In this document: in pieces, positions 9,440-18,998 of the stretch | How the letters are laid out: each line of letters begins with the position of its first letter | Position numbering within the stretch: position 1 is the stretch's first letter | DNA from: Dyella sp. GSA-30 | Lineage (GTDB): Bacteria > Pseudomonadota > Gammaproteobacteria > Xanthomonadales > Rhodanobacteraceae | DNA: 64,000 bases | NCBI RefSeq assembly: GCF_027924605.1 | Contig: NZ_AP027042.1 | Coordinates: 1,155,524 to 1,219,523, forward strand | Direction: 5' to 3' | The notes under the pieces: model-generated | What the model saw: the letters and a program-made list of their open reading frames with translations, nothing else | What the model was told of the DNA's origin: nothing | The model's database searches: none | Translations under genes and position numbers: made by a program

Positions 9440-10465
9440 TCAGCCTGCTTTCTTCAGCGGCTCGGCCGCCGCCGGCTGCGCCGCACCCGCATTCAACCAG
9501 GGCATGCGCGCACGCAGCTTGGCGCCGACCTGCTCGATCGGGTGATCCAGATCTGCCTGCTTCAGTCGCTTGTAGTTGGGCAGGCCGGCCTGGTATTCGG
9601 CGATCCAGTTGCGCGCAAAGGTGCCGTCCTGGATATCGGTCAGCACGGCCTTCATGCGCTGCTTGGTTTCCTCATCGACCACGCGCGGGCCGCTGACGTA
9701 GTCGCCGTACTGCGCGGTTTCGGAGACGAATTCGAGCATGCGCTTCAGGCCGCCTTCGTAGAACAGGTCGACGATCAGCTTCAGCTCGTGCATCACTTCG
9801 TAATACGCGATCTCCGGCTTGTAGCCCGCTTCGACCAGCGTCTCGAAACCCTTGATCACCAGCTCGCTGGCGCCACCGCACAGCACGGCCTGCTCACCGA
9901 ACAGATCGGTCTCGGTCTCTTCCTTGAAGTCGGTTTCGATCAGCAGCGCGCGGCCGCCACCGATGCCGGCGGCATACGCCTTGGCCTTGGCTTCGGCTTG
10001 GCCGGTGGCGTCCTGCTCGACGGCGAACAGGCAGGGCACGCCGCGGCCGATCTCGTACTCGCGGCGCACCAGTGCGCCCGGGCCTTTCGGCGCCACCAGC
10101 ACGACGTCGATGTCCTTGCGCGGATCGATCTGCTTGAAATGCACGTTGAAGCCGTGCGCGAACAGCAGCGCCGCGCCGGCCTTGATGTTCGGTGCGATGG
10201 CATCGCGATAGATCGCCGGCTGAGTCATGTCTGGCGTCAGCACTGCAACCAGGTCGGCATCGCGCACGGCATCGCCGGGCTCGGCCACGTTGAAGCCTTC
10301 GGCGCGCGCGCGCTCCCAGGACGGGCCTCCCTTGCGCAGGCCGACGACGACGTCGAGGCCGGAGTCGCGCAGGTTCAGCGCATGCGCGCGGCCCTGGCTG
10401 CCATAGCCCAGGACAGCGATGCGGGCATTGGCAAGTTGGTCGGTAGTAGCGGCGGGTTGGCTCAT
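9440..10465 (-). CDS. ilvC: Ketol-acid reductoisomerase
   Basis: Converts acetolactate/acetohydroxybutyrate to dihydroxy acids with NADPH. The N-terminal Rossmann motif [20 protein letters not shown] (from about residue 17) is followed by GLRKGGPSW, the cofactor-specificity loop. Acidic metal ligands occur in [14 protein letters not shown], and the short class I knotted domain follows. The start is ATG 10465 ([11 protein letters not shown]), which overlaps the ilvD stop as ATGA; the open extension to 10645 lies over ilvD and is not real. The protein is 341 residues, with a short Ala/Pro/Lys-rich tail ([14 protein letters not shown]) beyond the conserved core. Confidence 0.95.
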   Translation of the reverse strand: MSQPAATTDQLANARIAVLGYGSQGRAHALNLRDSGLDVVVGLRKGGPSWERARAEGFNVAEPGDAVRDADLVAVLTPDMTQPAIYRDAIAPNIKAGAALLFAHGFNVHFKQIDPRKDIDVVLVAPKGPGALVRREYEIGRGVPCLFAVEQDATGQAEAKAKAYAAGIGGGRALLIETDFKEETETDLFGEQAVLCGGASELVIKGFETLVEAGYKPEIAYYEVMHELKLIVDLFYEGGLKRMLEFVSETAQYGDYVSGPRVVDEETKQRMKAVLTDIQDGTFARNWIAEYQAGLPNYKRLKQADLDHPIEQVGAKLRARMPWLNAGAAQPAAAEPLKKAG

Positions 10466-12195
10466 GCGATAGCTCCAGTCAGGGCAGGGTTGGAAGTGGT
10501 GGTGTGGGTGGCAGTCGAAGCAGCGTTGGAATCGTTGGTGTCGTTGTCGAAAGCGCGCGTGACCGCGCCATCGGAAGCGGAACTGACCAGACGCGCGTAC
10601 TTGGCGAGTGCGCCGCGCGTGACCTTGGGTGCGGGTGCACGCCAATGCTTGCGGCGTTCGGCCAGGTCGGCATCGGTCGAGATCTCGCGCGTGCCGGCAT
10701 CGATACGGATGCGGTCGCCTTCCTGCAGCAAGGCAATCGGGCCGCCACGAACGGCTTCCGGCGCGATATGGCCGACCATGTAGCCGTGCGTCGCGCCGGA
10801 GAAGCGGCCGTCGGTGATCAGCGCGACATCGTCGCCCAGACCGCGTCCGATCAAGGCGGCAGTGACGCCGAGCATCTCGCGCATACCGGGGCCACCGGCA
10901 GGTCCTTCGTTGCGGATCACGATTACATCGCCCTTGACGATGTTGCCGGACTGCACCGCGGCGAAGGCTTGTTCTTCGCTTTCGAACACGCGGGCACGGC
11001 CGTCGAAGTGACCCGCGCCCTTGCCGGCGAGTTTGAGAATGCAGCCCTCAGGTGCGAGATTGCCGTAGAGGATCGAATAGCCGCCGCGCGGTTTCAGCGG
11101 CTGCGTGGTCGGGTGCACGACGTCCTGTGCCTCGGCGCGGGGCGCGGCGCTGGCCTCGTCGAACAGGCTGCGCCCGGTCACGGTGGGCGCATCGTCGAGC
11201 ATGCCCGCTGCAATCAGTTCTTGGGCTACGCGCGCGCTGCCACCGGCACCGAACAGTTCCACCGCGGTGTAGCGACCGCCGGGCAGCAGATCGGCAATGA
11301 CCGGGGTGTCCCTGGATGCGGGCTCGAAATCTTCCAGTGTCCACGGCACACCGGCTTCGCGTGCGATCGCCAGCAGATGCAGCACGGCGTTGGTCGAACC
11401 CGCCGTCGCCGCAACCATGCGTGCGGCGTTGCGCATCGCCGTGACAGTGATCAGTTCGCGCGGGGTGCGCTGCTCGCGCAGGCATTCCATCGCCAGCTCG
11501 CCGCTGCGAAAGGCGGCCTGGGCCTTGGCCGGGTGCGTCGCGGGGATATCGTTGAAGCCCATCGGCGACAGGCCCAGCGTGGTCAGCACCATCGCCATGG
11601 TATTGGCGGTGAACTGGCCACCGCAGGCGCCGGCGCCCGGGCAGGCATCGCGTTCGACCGAGGTCAGTTCGGCATCGTCGATCTTGCCGGCGCCATGTGC
11701 GCCGACCGCTTCGAATACCTGCTGGATGGTGATCGGATGATTGTCGTGGGTGCCATGCGCGATGGTGCCGCCGTAAAGCGCGACACCGGGGATATTCAGA
11801 CGTGCCAGCGCCATGGCCGCGGCGGGAATGGTCTTGTCGCAACCACACAGCACCACCATCGCGTCGAGACAGTGGCCGTCGACAGCCAGCTCGATCGAAT
11901 CGGTGATCACCTCGCGGCTGATCAGCGAGGCACGCATACCCAGCGTGCCCATGGCGATGCCGTCAGTCACCGCGATCGTATTGAACTCGATGGGCGTGCC
12001 GCCGGCCGCGCGTACACCGGCAGCGGCATGCTCGGCCAGTTCGCGCAGGTTGAGGTTGCAAGGGCTGACGTTGGACCAGGTATGCACGATCGCCACCAGC
12101 GGCTTGGCGATGGCTTCGTCGTCCAGCCCGGTGGCGCGCAACATCGCGCGTGCGGGCGCGCGGTCGGGGCCGGTCTTGATGAGATCACTGCGCAT
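10462..12195 (-). CDS. ilvD: Dihydroxy-acid dehydratase
   Basis: Dehydrates dihydroxy acids to the 2-oxo acid precursors of Val, Leu and Ile. The three iron-sulfur cluster cysteines of the family are present: Cys46 (SPCNLN), Cys119 ([10 protein letters not shown]) and Cys191 ([13 protein letters not shown]). It is 577 residues, full length. It starts at ATG 12195 with only a weak ribosome site (GGAA), and is preceded by a 138-base gap containing a terminator-like structure, so its expression may be partly uncoupled from leuB upstream. It overlaps ilvC by four bases. Confidence 0.95.
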   Translation of the reverse strand: MRSDLIKTGPDRAPARAMLRATGLDDEAIAKPLVAIVHTWSNVSPCNLNLRELAEHAAAGVRAAGGTPIEFNTIAVTDGIAMGTLGMRASLISREVITDSIELAVDGHCLDAMVVLCGCDKTIPAAAMALARLNIPGVALYGGTIAHGTHDNHPITIQQVFEAVGAHGAGKIDDAELTSVERDACPGAGACGGQFTANTMAMVLTTLGLSPMGFNDIPATHPAKAQAAFRSGELAMECLREQRTPRELITVTAMRNAARMVAATAGSTNAVLHLLAIAREAGVPWTLEDFEPASRDTPVIADLLPGGRYTAVELFGAGGSARVAQELIAAGMLDDAPTVTGRSLFDEASAAPRAEAQDVVHPTTQPLKPRGGYSILYGNLAPEGCILKLAGKGAGHFDGRARVFESEEQAFAAVQSGNIVKGDVIVIRNEGPAGGPGMREMLGVTAALIGRGLGDDVALITDGRFSGATHGYMVGHIAPEAVRGGPIALLQEGDRIRIDAGTREISTDADLAERRKHWRAPAPKVTRGALAKYARLVSSASDGAVTRAFDNDTNDSNAASTATHTTTSNPALTGAIA

Positions 12196-12213
12196 GAAAG
12201 ATTCCGTCGAAGG

Positions 12214-12322
12214 AAAAAAAGTTGCCGCTGCTACGCGTACGCGTCGAAGGGGTGAGGGGGGACGACATGTCCTCGGGGCGAGAGAGACATGCCGTTCCGG
12301 CCCGCACGCGTAACAGCAGCAA
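12214..12322 (-). terminator. Terminator-like structure between leuB and ilvD
   Basis: On the operon strand, a 17-base arm (12322 down to 12306, TTGCTGCTGTTACGCGT) can pair along its full length with ACGCGTAGCAGCGGCAA (12238 down to 12222), with two G-U pairs. A run of seven T (12220-12214) follows after one base. The 67-base loop itself holds a CATGTC/GACATG hairpin. Position and T tract resemble an intrinsic terminator that would let only part of the transcripts pass into ilvD-ilvA, but the large loop makes its strength uncertain. A 19-codon frame inside (from the ATG near 12291) is not rich in branched-chain codons. Confidence 0.5.
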
Positions 12323-12333
12323 GGAGAGAACCA

Positions 12334-13431
12334 TTAGCCGCAGGCTCGCGCGCCGGAGAAGAACGCCGCCGAATTGCTTGCGTGTTCTTCCAGGGCGGTC
12401 AGCACCGCTGCCTGCACTTCAGCGGTACCGGCGGTGCCGCCGATATCGCGGGTATGCGGGCCATCGCGCAGTACTTCGTCGATCGCCGCTTCCACCGCAT
12501 TGGCTTCCTCTTCCAGCTCCAGCGAGTGGCGCAGCAACAAGGCGACAGACAGAATGGCGCCGGTGGGGTTGGCGACATTCTGGCCCGCGATATCCGGTGC
12601 GGAACCGTGGATCGGCTCGTACAGGCCGTTGAATCCATCGCCCAGCGATGCCGAAGGCAGCAGGCCCAGCGAACCGGCCAGTGCCGCCGCTTCGTCGGTC
12701 AGGATGTCGCCGAACAGGTTTTCGGTGACGACGACGTCGTAGCGGCCGGGCTGGGTCAGCAACAGCATGGCCATCGAATCGACCAGCTGGTGTTCCAGCT
12801 TCACGTCCGGATACTCGGCCGCGATGCGCTGCACGGTGCTGCGCCACAAGCGCGAGGTTTCCAGTACGTTGGCCTTGTCCACCGAGGTAACGTGGCGGCG
12901 GCGCTGGCGAGCCAGATCGAACGCGCGGCGCGTGACGCGCTCGATTTCGGCGACGGTGTACTTGCACTCGTCTGTGGCCGTGTCGGCGGTACGCGTCTTC
13001 GCGCCGAAATAGGCACCGCCGGTGAGTTCGCGGACGAACAGCACGTCGACATGCTTGAGCTTTTCTTCTTTCAGCGGCGACAGCCTGGCCAGGGCCGGAT
13101 GCACCTGCAGCGGACGCAGGTTGGCGTAGACGCCCAGTGCCGCGCGCAGTGCCAACAAGCCTTGCTCGGGCCGAACCGGCGCATTCGGATCGGACCACTT
13201 GGGGCCGCCGACGGCGCCGAGCAGAACCGCGTCGGCCTTCTTGCAGGCTTCCAACGAGGCTTTCGGCAACGGTTCGCCGTGCGCGTCGATGGCGCAGCCG
13301 CCGATCGCATGCTCTTCGAAGGTGAATTCATGGCCGAAGTGCTCGGCGACCGCATGCAGCACGGCAACCGCGGCCGCGGTGACTTCGGGACCGACGCCGT
13401 CGCCGGGCAGGGTAACGATATGCGCTTTCAT
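12334..13431 (-). CDS. leuB: 3-isopropylmalate dehydrogenase
   Basis: Oxidatively decarboxylates 3-isopropylmalate in leucine synthesis. Motifs: [10 protein letters not shown] at the N-terminus, the substrate loop [10 protein letters not shown] (134-143), catalytic Lys186 in [13 protein letters not shown], and [12 protein letters not shown] with the metal-binding aspartates (from 238). The start is ATG 13431, which overlaps the leuD stop (ATGA); the longer open frame runs over leuD. It has 365 residues, normal length. It is the last gene before the terminator-like gap that precedes ilvD. Confidence 0.95.
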   Translation of the reverse strand: MKAHIVTLPGDGVGPEVTAAAVAVLHAVAEHFGHEFTFEEHAIGGCAIDAHGEPLPKASLEACKKADAVLLGAVGGPKWSDPNAPVRPEQGLLALRAALGVYANLRPLQVHPALARLSPLKEEKLKHVDVLFVRELTGGAYFGAKTRTADTATDECKYTVAEIERVTRRAFDLARQRRRHVTSVDKANVLETSRLWRSTVQRIAAEYPDVKLEHQLVDSMAMLLLTQPGRYDVVVTENLFGDILTDEAAALAGSLGLLPSASLGDGFNGLYEPIHGSAPDIAGQNVANPTGAILSVALLLRHSLELEEEANAVEAAIDEVLRDGPHTRDIGGTAGTAEVQAAVLTALEEHASNSAAFFSGARACG

Positions 13432-14021
13432 GCAGCCTCCTGGCGGGCTTGCGTGGTGTGTTCGTAACGGGTGATGGCGTCGTGGTTCTGCAGCAGGTAG
13501 CCGAGCTGGTCGACACCGTTGAGCAGGCAATGACGGGCGAAGGGTTCGAGCTGAAAGCCGATGCGGCCACCGTCGGGCAGCGCGATGTATTGCTCGCGCA
13601 CGTCGATAATCAATTCGACGCCCGGGTGCTCCAGCAGCCAGCGATGTTCGGCCTCGTCGATGACGATGGCGAGCAAGCCGTTCTTCAGCGCGTTGTTGCG
13701 GAAGATGTCCGCGATCTCGCTGCAGATCACCGCGTTGATGCCGTAGTCGAGCAGGGCCCAAGGCGCGTGCTCGCGCGAGGAGCCGCAGCCGAAGTTGCGT
13801 CCGGCGACGATGATCGAGCAGCCCTTGGCTTCGGGGCGATTCAGCGGGAACGCAGGGTTATCGCTGCCATCGGCCTGGTAGCGCCAATCGTTGAAACACA
13901 GCTTGCCCAGGCCTGCGCGTTCGGTGGTGGTCAGAAAGCGCGCGGGAATGATGCGATCGGTATCGATGTTTTCATCGGGCAGGACGGCGGTGCGCGAGTG
14001 GATGCGGGTCACGGGTTTCAT
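13428..14021 (-). CDS. leuD: 3-isopropylmalate dehydratase small subunit
   Basis: The small swivelling subunit of the isopropylmalate isomerase, partner of LeuC encoded just upstream. It opens [30 protein letters not shown], and carries the conserved [17 protein letters not shown] segment and the [10 protein letters not shown] region. The length is 197 residues. The start at 14021 is set by the ATGA overlap with leuC. The frame is open to 14231, but that part lies over leuC and is not coding for LeuD. Confidence 0.95.
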   Translation of the reverse strand: MKPVTRIHSRTAVLPDENIDTDRIIPARFLTTTERAGLGKLCFNDWRYQADGSDNPAFPLNRPEAKGCSIIVAGRNFGCGSSREHAPWALLDYGINAVICSEIADIFRNNALKNGLLAIVIDEAEHRWLLEHPGVELIIDVREQYIALPDGGRIGFQLEPFARHCLLNGVDQLGYLLQNHDAITRYEHTTQARQEAA

Positions 14022-15430
14022 GCGGCCACCTCGGTCAGATATTCGCGCGGATCGGCGATGACACCTGCCAATGCCGACGCGGCAGCGGTCGCGGGACTGG
14101 CCAGCACAGTGCGAGCCCCTTTGCCCTGGCGACCTTCGAAATTGCGGTTGGACGTGCTGACGACCAGTTGGCCCGGTTGGGCCAGATCGCCATTCATCGC
14201 GATGCACATCGAGCAACCCGGGATGCGCCATTCGGCACCGGCTTCGGTAAAGACCTGATGCAGGCCTTCGCGTTCGGCATCGCGGCGTACTGCTTCGGAA
14301 CCCGGCACGACCAGCATGCGCACGCCATCGGCGACGCGGCGGCCGCGCAGCACCTGGGCCGCTTCACGCAGGTCCGACAGGCGCGAGTTGGTGCAGCTGC
14401 CGACAAAGACCACGTCGACCGGCGTGCCGCGCATCGGTTGGCCGGGTTTGCTCTGCATGTAGTCGAGCGCGCGTTTCTCTTGTGCGTTGCGCGCGGCGGG
14501 AACCGGGGCATCCATCGCGATCGCCATGCCCGGATGCGTGCCGAACGTGACAGTGGGCCGCACCTTGCTCGCATCGATATGCACTTCGCGGTCGTAGCTG
14601 GCGCCATCGTCGGTGCGCAACGCGCGCCATTGCGCGACAGCCGCATCCCAGGCTGCGCCCTGCGGCGCGCGTGGACGGCCTTTCAGCCAGGCGAAGGTGG
14701 TTTCGTCCGGCGCGATCAGGCCGGCGCGGGCACCGGCCTCGATCGACATGTTGCACACCGTCATGCGCTCTTCCATCGACAGCGCCTCGATCGCGCCGCC
14801 GCGGTATTCGATGACATGCCCGGTGCCCCCATCGACGCCGATCTCGCCGATGATGTGCAGGATCAGATCCTTGGCGCCGACGCCGTGCGGCAGGTTGCCG
14901 TCGACATGAATCGCCAGTGTCTTGGCCTTGCGCTGCAACAGGCATTGCGTGGCCATCACGTGGCCAACCTCGGTCGTACCGATACCGAAGGCCAACGCGC
15001 CGAAGGCACCGTGCGTGGAGGTGTGGCTGTCACCGCAGACGATCGTCATGCCGGGCTGGGTGGCGCCAAGCTCCGGCCCGATCACATGGACGATACCGCG
15101 ATCTTCGCTATCCCAGCCGTGCAGCTCGACGCCGAACTCGCGGCAGTTTGCTTCAAGCTGCGCGACCTGCGCCTTCGCTTCGGCATTTGCATAGGGACGC
15201 TCGCCATCGGCGCCCGCTGCCAGCGTTGGCGTGGAGTGATCCAGTGTTGCCAGCATGCGATCGGGACGGCGCAACGACAGGCCACGTTCGCGCAGTTCGG
15301 TGAACGCCTGCGGCGAGGTGACTTCGTGCACCAGATGCAGGTCGATATACAAAATTGCCGGCGTATCGGCGGTTTCGGGCGCGACGACATGCGCGTCCCA
15401 TAGTTTCTGGAACAGATTGCGCGGACTCAT
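14018..15430 (-). CDS. leuC: 3-isopropylmalate dehydratase large subunit
   Basis: Aconitase-family subunit that isomerises 2- to 3-isopropylmalate. The three [4Fe-4S] ligands are seen as Cys346 in [10 protein letters not shown] and Cys406/Cys409 in [11 protein letters not shown]. The [12 protein letters not shown] and [13 protein letters not shown] blocks are also typical. It has 470 residues, normal length, with four-base overlaps to ilvE upstream and leuD downstream, so LeuC and LeuD should be made together. Confidence 0.96.
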   Translation of the reverse strand: MSPRNLFQKLWDAHVVAPETADTPAILYIDLHLVHEVTSPQAFTELRERGLSLRRPDRMLATLDHSTPTLAAGADGERPYANAEAKAQVAQLEANCREFGVELHGWDSEDRGIVHVIGPELGATQPGMTIVCGDSHTSTHGAFGALAFGIGTTEVGHVMATQCLLQRKAKTLAIHVDGNLPHGVGAKDLILHIIGEIGVDGGTGHVIEYRGGAIEALSMEERMTVCNMSIEAGARAGLIAPDETTFAWLKGRPRAPQGAAWDAAVAQWRALRTDDGASYDREVHIDASKVRPTVTFGTHPGMAIAMDAPVPAARNAQEKRALDYMQSKPGQPMRGTPVDVVFVGSCTNSRLSDLREAAQVLRGRRVADGVRMLVVPGSEAVRRDAEREGLHQVFTEAGAEWRIPGCSMCIAMNGDLAQPGQLVVSTSNRNFEGRQGKGARTVLASPATAAASALAGVIADPREYLTEVAA

Positions 15431-16365
15431 GCGGCTTCCAGGGTGGCAGTGGTGTGGACGGGTGTGAGCCAGCCGCGCGTGTCTTGCGTGCGGCCGTCGA
15501 ACAGGCCGAAGAAGCAGTCGCGCAGGGCCTGCGTGATCGGGCCGGGCTTGCCGTTGCCGACCGGCTTGCGGTCGACCGAGCGCACCGGCGTGATCTCGGC
15601 GGCCGTGCCGGTGAGAAACATTTCGTCGGCGGAGTACAGCGCTTCGCGCGGCATCTCGCGCTCTTCGACCTGGTAGCCCAGATCGGCCGCCAGCTCCATC
15701 ACCGACTCGCGCGTGATGCCGGCCAGGATGCCGGCGCTGGCCGGCGGCGTGTAGATGCGACCGCGCTTGACCACGAACACGTTCTCGCCGGCACCTTCGC
15801 TCAGCAGACCGTTCGCGCCCAGCGCGATGCCTTCGTCATAACCGCCGCGACGTGCTTCCAGGCAGATCAGCTGGCTGTTGAGATAATTGCCGCCAGCCTT
15901 GGCCCAGCTCGGCACGGTGTTCGGCGAAGGGCGATGCCACGAAGACACGCACACATCGGCGCCACGTTCGGCCGCTTCGCCCAGATACGCGCCCCAGTCC
16001 AATGCCATGATTGCGACGTCGACCGGCGCGCCGTCCTTGGGCAGTACGCCCAGACCGCCGGCGCCGCGGAACACGATCGGGCGCACATAGGCCGACTTCA
16101 TGCGGTTGGCGCGAATCAGTTCCAGGCAGGCATCGTTGATCTCGTCTTCGCTGTAGCCGATATCGATCTCATAGACCTTGGCCGATTCGAACAGACGGCG
16201 AGTATGTTCCTGCAAACGGAAATACGCAGGGCCATCGGGTGTGGCGTAGACACGCTCGCCTTCGAATACCGACGAGCCGTAATGCAGCGCGTGGGTACTG
16301 ACGTGGACGGTGGCTTCCGTCCAGGGACGAATTTGTCCGTTATGCCACAGAAAAGGCGTACTCAT
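15427..16365 (-). CDS. ilvE: Branched-chain amino acid aminotransferase
   Basis: Class IV PLP transaminase performing the last step to Leu, Ile and Val. The PLP lysine is Lys156 in [16 protein letters not shown], and [16 protein letters not shown] and the glutamate-containing [15 protein letters not shown] are the other family blocks. It has 312 residues. The start at 16365 ([12 protein letters not shown]) overlaps the leuA stop. Having ilvE inside a leu cluster, second gene after leuA, means all three pathways share their final enzyme on one transcript. Confidence 0.95.
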   Translation of the reverse strand: MSTPFLWHNGQIRPWTEATVHVSTHALHYGSSVFEGERVYATPDGPAYFRLQEHTRRLFESAKVYEIDIGYSEDEINDACLELIRANRMKSAYVRPIVFRGAGGLGVLPKDGAPVDVAIMALDWGAYLGEAAERGADVCVSSWHRPSPNTVPSWAKAGGNYLNSQLICLEARRGGYDEGIALGANGLLSEGAGENVFVVKRGRIYTPPASAGILAGITRESVMELAADLGYQVEEREMPREALYSADEMFLTGTAAEITPVRSVDRKPVGNGKPGPITQALRDCFFGLFDGRTQDTRGWLTPVHTTATLEAA

Positions 16366-17945
16366 GCCACAGCTCCTTGCACTTTTGGATGGGTCCCCGT
16401 GGTCGGGGCCTGGCGCGCGATGCGATTGACGATGACCAGCGCCGCCAGTGCGGTGGCCTCGACGATGTCCGTGCTGATGGCCTGACCGCGCCACTCGCGG
16501 TCCTGGTTGCGCGCGGTCAGTTGCGCCTGGCCTTGTGCGTCGCCGCCTTCGCTGACGCCGCGTACCTGGAAGTTGGTCAGCTCCAACGGTGTGCCGGTGG
16601 CGCGTTCGATCGCGCGCAGGACGGCATCGACCGGGCCGTCGCCGATCGCCGCTTCACCGATCTCGGTGCCGTCTTCGTGAGACAGTCTTACCGATGCGGA
16701 CGCACTGCCGCCCAGGTGCGAGCTGCTGTTCAACTGCACCAGATGCCACGGGCCGACAGCCTCCGGATCATGACCAAGCGCGATGGCCTCCAGATCGTCG
16801 TCGTGGACTTCGCGCTTCTTGTCGGCCAGCGCCTTGAAGCGGGCAAAGATGTTCTCCATCTCCGCGTCGTCGGGCGTGTAGCCCATCGTCTGCAGACGTG
16901 AACGCAGCGCATGGCGACCCGAATGCTTGCCTAGCACCAGCTTGGTTTCGGCGATGCCGACATCCTGCGGATGCATGATTTCGTAGGTGCCGCGGTGCTT
17001 GAGCATGCCGTGCTGATGAATGCCCGACTCATGCGCGAAGGCGTTCTCGCCGACGATCGCCTTGTTGCGCGGCACGTTCTGGCCGGTCAGCAGGCTCAGC
17101 AGGCGCGAGGTCGGATACAGCTTGCGCGTGTCGATGCGGGTGTCGACGCCGAAGTGCGGCGCACGCACCTTCAAGGCCATGACGATTTCTTCCATCGCCG
17201 CATTGCCGGCGCGTTCGCCGATGCCGTTGATCGTGCATTCGACCTGTCGCGCGCCGGCACTCACAGCGGCCAGGCTGTTGGCCACCGCCATGCCCAGGTC
17301 GTTGTGGCAGTGCGAAGAGAAGATCACCTTGTCGGCGCCTTGCACATGGCGTCGCAGATAAGCGAACAGCTCGCCCATCTCGCCGGGCGTGGTGTAGCCG
17401 ACGGTATCGGGGGCATTCAACGTCGTTGCACCGGCGGCCACGGCCGCGTTGAACACCTCGACCAGGAATTCCGGCTCGGTGCGTAGCGCATCTTCGGCGG
17501 AAAACTCCACCTCATGGCACAGCCCGCGCGCCAGCTCGATCGAGCGCACCGCCGTATCGATGACCTGCTGTTTGCTCATGCCCAGCTTGTGCTCGCGATG
17601 CAGCGGGCTGGTCGAGAGAAACACGTGGATGCGCGAGCGCTGCGCTTTCTCGATGGCGCGTGCGGTGGTCTCGATATCGCCGGGCTGGCAACGCGCCAGG
17701 CCGCAGACGGTAGCGTTGCGCAGCATGCCGGCGATTTCCGAGACGGCCGCGAAATCATCCGGCGAAGCCTGCGGGAAGCCGGCTTCGATGATGTCCACGC
17801 CAAGCGCCTCCAACGCGTGCGCGAGCCGGAGCTTGGCGCGTCGATCCATCGAAAAACCGGGCGCCTGCTCGCCGTCGCGCAGGGTCGTGTCGAAGATGCG
17901 TACATGATCTTCGGCGTCGGTACTGGTTTGCTGATCGGGTGTCAT
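16362..17945 (-). CDS. leuA: 2-isopropylmalate synthase
   Basis: Condenses acetyl-CoA with 2-oxoisovalerate, the committed step of leucine synthesis. Motifs: RIFDTTLRDGEQAPGFSM near the start, the metal-binding HCHNDLGMA, and GIGERAGNAAMEEIVMAL. The C-terminal region (about residue 390 on) is the LeuA allosteric domain that binds leucine. It has 527 residues, the long LeuA1-type size. It is the first structural gene after the attenuator: the leader-peptide stop is 113 bases upstream and the terminator hairpin ends about 40 bases before the ATG. Confidence 0.96.
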   Translation of the reverse strand: MTPDQQTSTDAEDHVRIFDTTLRDGEQAPGFSMDRRAKLRLAHALEALGVDIIEAGFPQASPDDFAAVSEIAGMLRNATVCGLARCQPGDIETTARAIEKAQRSRIHVFLSTSPLHREHKLGMSKQQVIDTAVRSIELARGLCHEVEFSAEDALRTEPEFLVEVFNAAVAAGATTLNAPDTVGYTTPGEMGELFAYLRRHVQGADKVIFSSHCHNDLGMAVANSLAAVSAGARQVECTINGIGERAGNAAMEEIVMALKVRAPHFGVDTRIDTRKLYPTSRLLSLLTGQNVPRNKAIVGENAFAHESGIHQHGMLKHRGTYEIMHPQDVGIAETKLVLGKHSGRHALRSRLQTMGYTPDDAEMENIFARFKALADKKREVHDDDLEAIALGHDPEAVGPWHLVQLNSSSHLGGSASASVRLSHEDGTEIGEAAIGDGPVDAVLRAIERATGTPLELTNFQVRGVSEGGDAQGQAQLTARNQDREWRGQAISTDIVEATALAALVIVNRIARQAPTTGTHPKVQGAVA

Positions 17946-17980
17946 GTTGGCTCCGCTTTGGATGCGTCGCCGAGGGCAAC

Positions 17981-18010
17981 AAAAAACCCCGCTCCGTTGC
18001 CGGTGCGGGG
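17981..18010 (-). terminator. Attenuator terminator of the ilv-leu operon
   Basis: On the minus strand the RNA would fold CCCCGC-A-CCG, tetraloop GCAA, CGG-A-GCGGGG (18010 down to 17987), i.e. six plus three base pairs around a single A-A mismatch closed by a GNRA loop. A T6 tract (17986-17981) follows directly. It sits between the leader peptide and leuA, the classical place of an attenuator. The 5' arm CCCCGCACC (18010 to 18002) is complementary over eight bases to GGTGCGGG (18069 to 18062) at the end of the leader ORF, giving an alternative antiterminator. Confidence 0.9.
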
Positions 18011-18057
18011 TTCTTCGGGTGGTTCAGGTTAGTTCTGCTTTACCTGGACACGCGCCC

Positions 18058-18195
18058 TCAGCCCGCACCTCCGTTGATAATAAGGAGTACGAGTACGAGG
18101 GTAAGAAGGAGGTTGCCGTGGACCTGCAAGCGTCCCGGAACCGTCAGGAGACGGATCTTTTCGGTGACGTGAAGGTGGCTGTTGCGCTGCGGCAT
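18058..18195 (-). CDS. ilv-leu operon leader peptide
   Basis: A 45-codon ORF (ATG at 18195, TGA at 18060-18058) too short to be noticed by usual gene length limits. It begins MPQRNSHLHVTEK, and near its end reads NLLLTLVLVLLIING, a run of 12 codons containing only Leu, Val, Ile and one Thr, which are the end products (and Thr precursor) of the operon it precedes. This is the signature of a ribosome-mediated attenuation leader. Its last codons GGT GCG GG are the antiterminator strand. There is no Shine-Dalgarno sequence: the predicted transcription start lies on the ATG (see promoter). Family logic is established; the regulatory switch is inferred. Confidence 0.88.
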   Translation of the reverse strand: MPQRNSHLHVTEKIRLLTVPGRLQVHGNLLLTLVLVLLIINGGAG

Positions 18196-18202
18196 GTCGT
18201 CG

Positions 18203-18232
18203 ACCCTAACGGTGGCCGACAAGTCATGTCAA
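18203..18232 (-). promoter_or_regulatory. Promoter of the ilv-leu operon
   Basis: On the minus strand: -35 TTGACA (18232-18227), an 18-base spacer, -10 TAGGGT (18208-18203). The leader-peptide ATG begins 7 bases after the -10, exactly where transcription should start, so the leader mRNA would be leaderless. The thr operon has the same geometry. Upstream, at 18290-18309, lies a 20-base palindrome-like sequence that could be a regulatory site. Confidence 0.75.
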
Positions 18233-18289
18233 CAGTTTCGTTTGAAATTTTCTATCGATCCAGGAAAATGCGATGCCGTGGACGTTTGG

Positions 18290-18309
18290 ACGTCCAGATG
18301 TCTGGACGT
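18290..18309. repeat. Near-perfect palindrome with GGACGT repeats
   Basis: ACGTCCAGATGTCTGGACGT has 9-base arms around a TG centre, and is preceded by another GGACGT (18280-18285). It lies 7 bases beyond the end of the tetR gene and about 60 bases upstream of the ilv-leu -35 box. It has no T tract in the tetR direction, so a binding site is as likely as a transcript end. No regulator can be named. Confidence 0.5.
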
Positions 18310-18315
18310 TTTCAG

Positions 18316-18939
18316 TCACGCATTCGCAAGATCGTCCAGGTACAACCAAAGCGTGCGGCGAAGCTGCGTCTGTGCGGTCGTGCGGGCGGTCGATGCGGTT
18401 TCGGCATGCAGGGCGACCGCGGCCTTCATCATGTACTGCACGACGGTCGCGCCGGCCCGGACCTGCGCGGTCGGCAGGCCGGGGTAGCGGCCGCTGAGCA
18501 GTCCGATCAGTTCATCGCGAATACGCATGCGTATGGTCAGTGCCTCTCCCTTGGGCACCGAGGCAGGCACCTCGGTAAGCACCACGAACGAGGGTTGCTG
18601 ACGACGGAAATCCACGAACAGGCGGATCAACTGCCCCGCCAGCTCGTCGTTGCCCCATTGCGCGGCTCGCGCGGTCAGTTGGCCGATCCGGGCGTACAAG
18701 GCCTCGGCGTGGCCGCCCATCAGCGCCTGCGCCACCGCTTCCTTGGTCGGGAAAAACTGGTACAGCGAGCCGATCGAGGCACCCGCCCGGGCAGCGATTT
18801 CGGTCATTGTTGCCGCGTCGTAGCCCTTTTCCACGAAGGTATCGGCAGCCGCCGAAAGCAGGGACGCCACCCGTTCATGACCGCGTTTGCGCTGTGGCGC
18901 GCGCGCCGGCGGACTTGTTTTTTGTGAGGGCATCCTCAT
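18316..18939 (-). CDS. TetR-family transcriptional regulator
   Basis: A 207-residue regulator. An N-terminal basic stretch is followed by a TetR-type helix-turn-helix (AADTFVEKGYDAATMTEIAARAGASIGSLYQFFPTKEAV, about residues 31-68); the remainder is the variable ligand domain with the FRRQQPSFVVLTEVP segment often seen in this subgroup. It is divergent from the isochorismatase-like gene with 59 bases between the starts. Two copies of the palindrome GTGAGGRCATCCTCAY flank or overlap its start, suggesting that it represses itself and its neighbour. The start at 18939 could equally be the second ATG two codons later. Confidence 0.9.
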   Translation of the reverse strand: MRMPSQKTSPPARAPQRKRGHERVASLLSAAADTFVEKGYDAATMTEIAARAGASIGSLYQFFPTKEAVAQALMGGHAEALYARIGQLTARAAQWGNDELAGQLIRLFVDFRRQQPSFVVLTEVPASVPKGEALTIRMRIRDELIGLLSGRYPGLPTAQVRAGATVVQYMMKAAVALHAETASTARTTAQTQLRRTLWLYLDDLANA

Positions 18940-18965
18940 AAACTCCTAAGTGAGGACATCCTCAC
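18924..18965. promoter_or_regulatory. Twin palindromic operator of the TetR/isochorismatase pair
   Basis: Two near-identical inverted repeats: GTGAGGACATCCTCAC at 18950-18965 (7-base arms, fully symmetrical) and GTGAGGGCATCCTCAT at 18924-18939, the latter overlapping the tetR start codon. They are 26 bases apart centre to centre, about 2.5 helical turns. Size, symmetry and position between divergent genes are those of TetR operators. Binding by this regulator is inferred. Confidence 0.7.
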
Positions 18966-18998
18966 ATTTCTCGTATTTTGCCGGACCCGGAGACTTCG

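Noticed and set aside
10504-12255. 583-residue open frame on the plus strand
   Set aside because: Antisense to ilvD, which has its cluster cysteines in place.
12235-12295. Nineteen-codon frame (MSLSPRGHVVPPHPFDAYA) in the leuB-ilvD gap as a second leader peptide
   Set aside because: No run of branched-chain codons and no ribosome site; the secondary structure there is better explained as a terminator or processing element.
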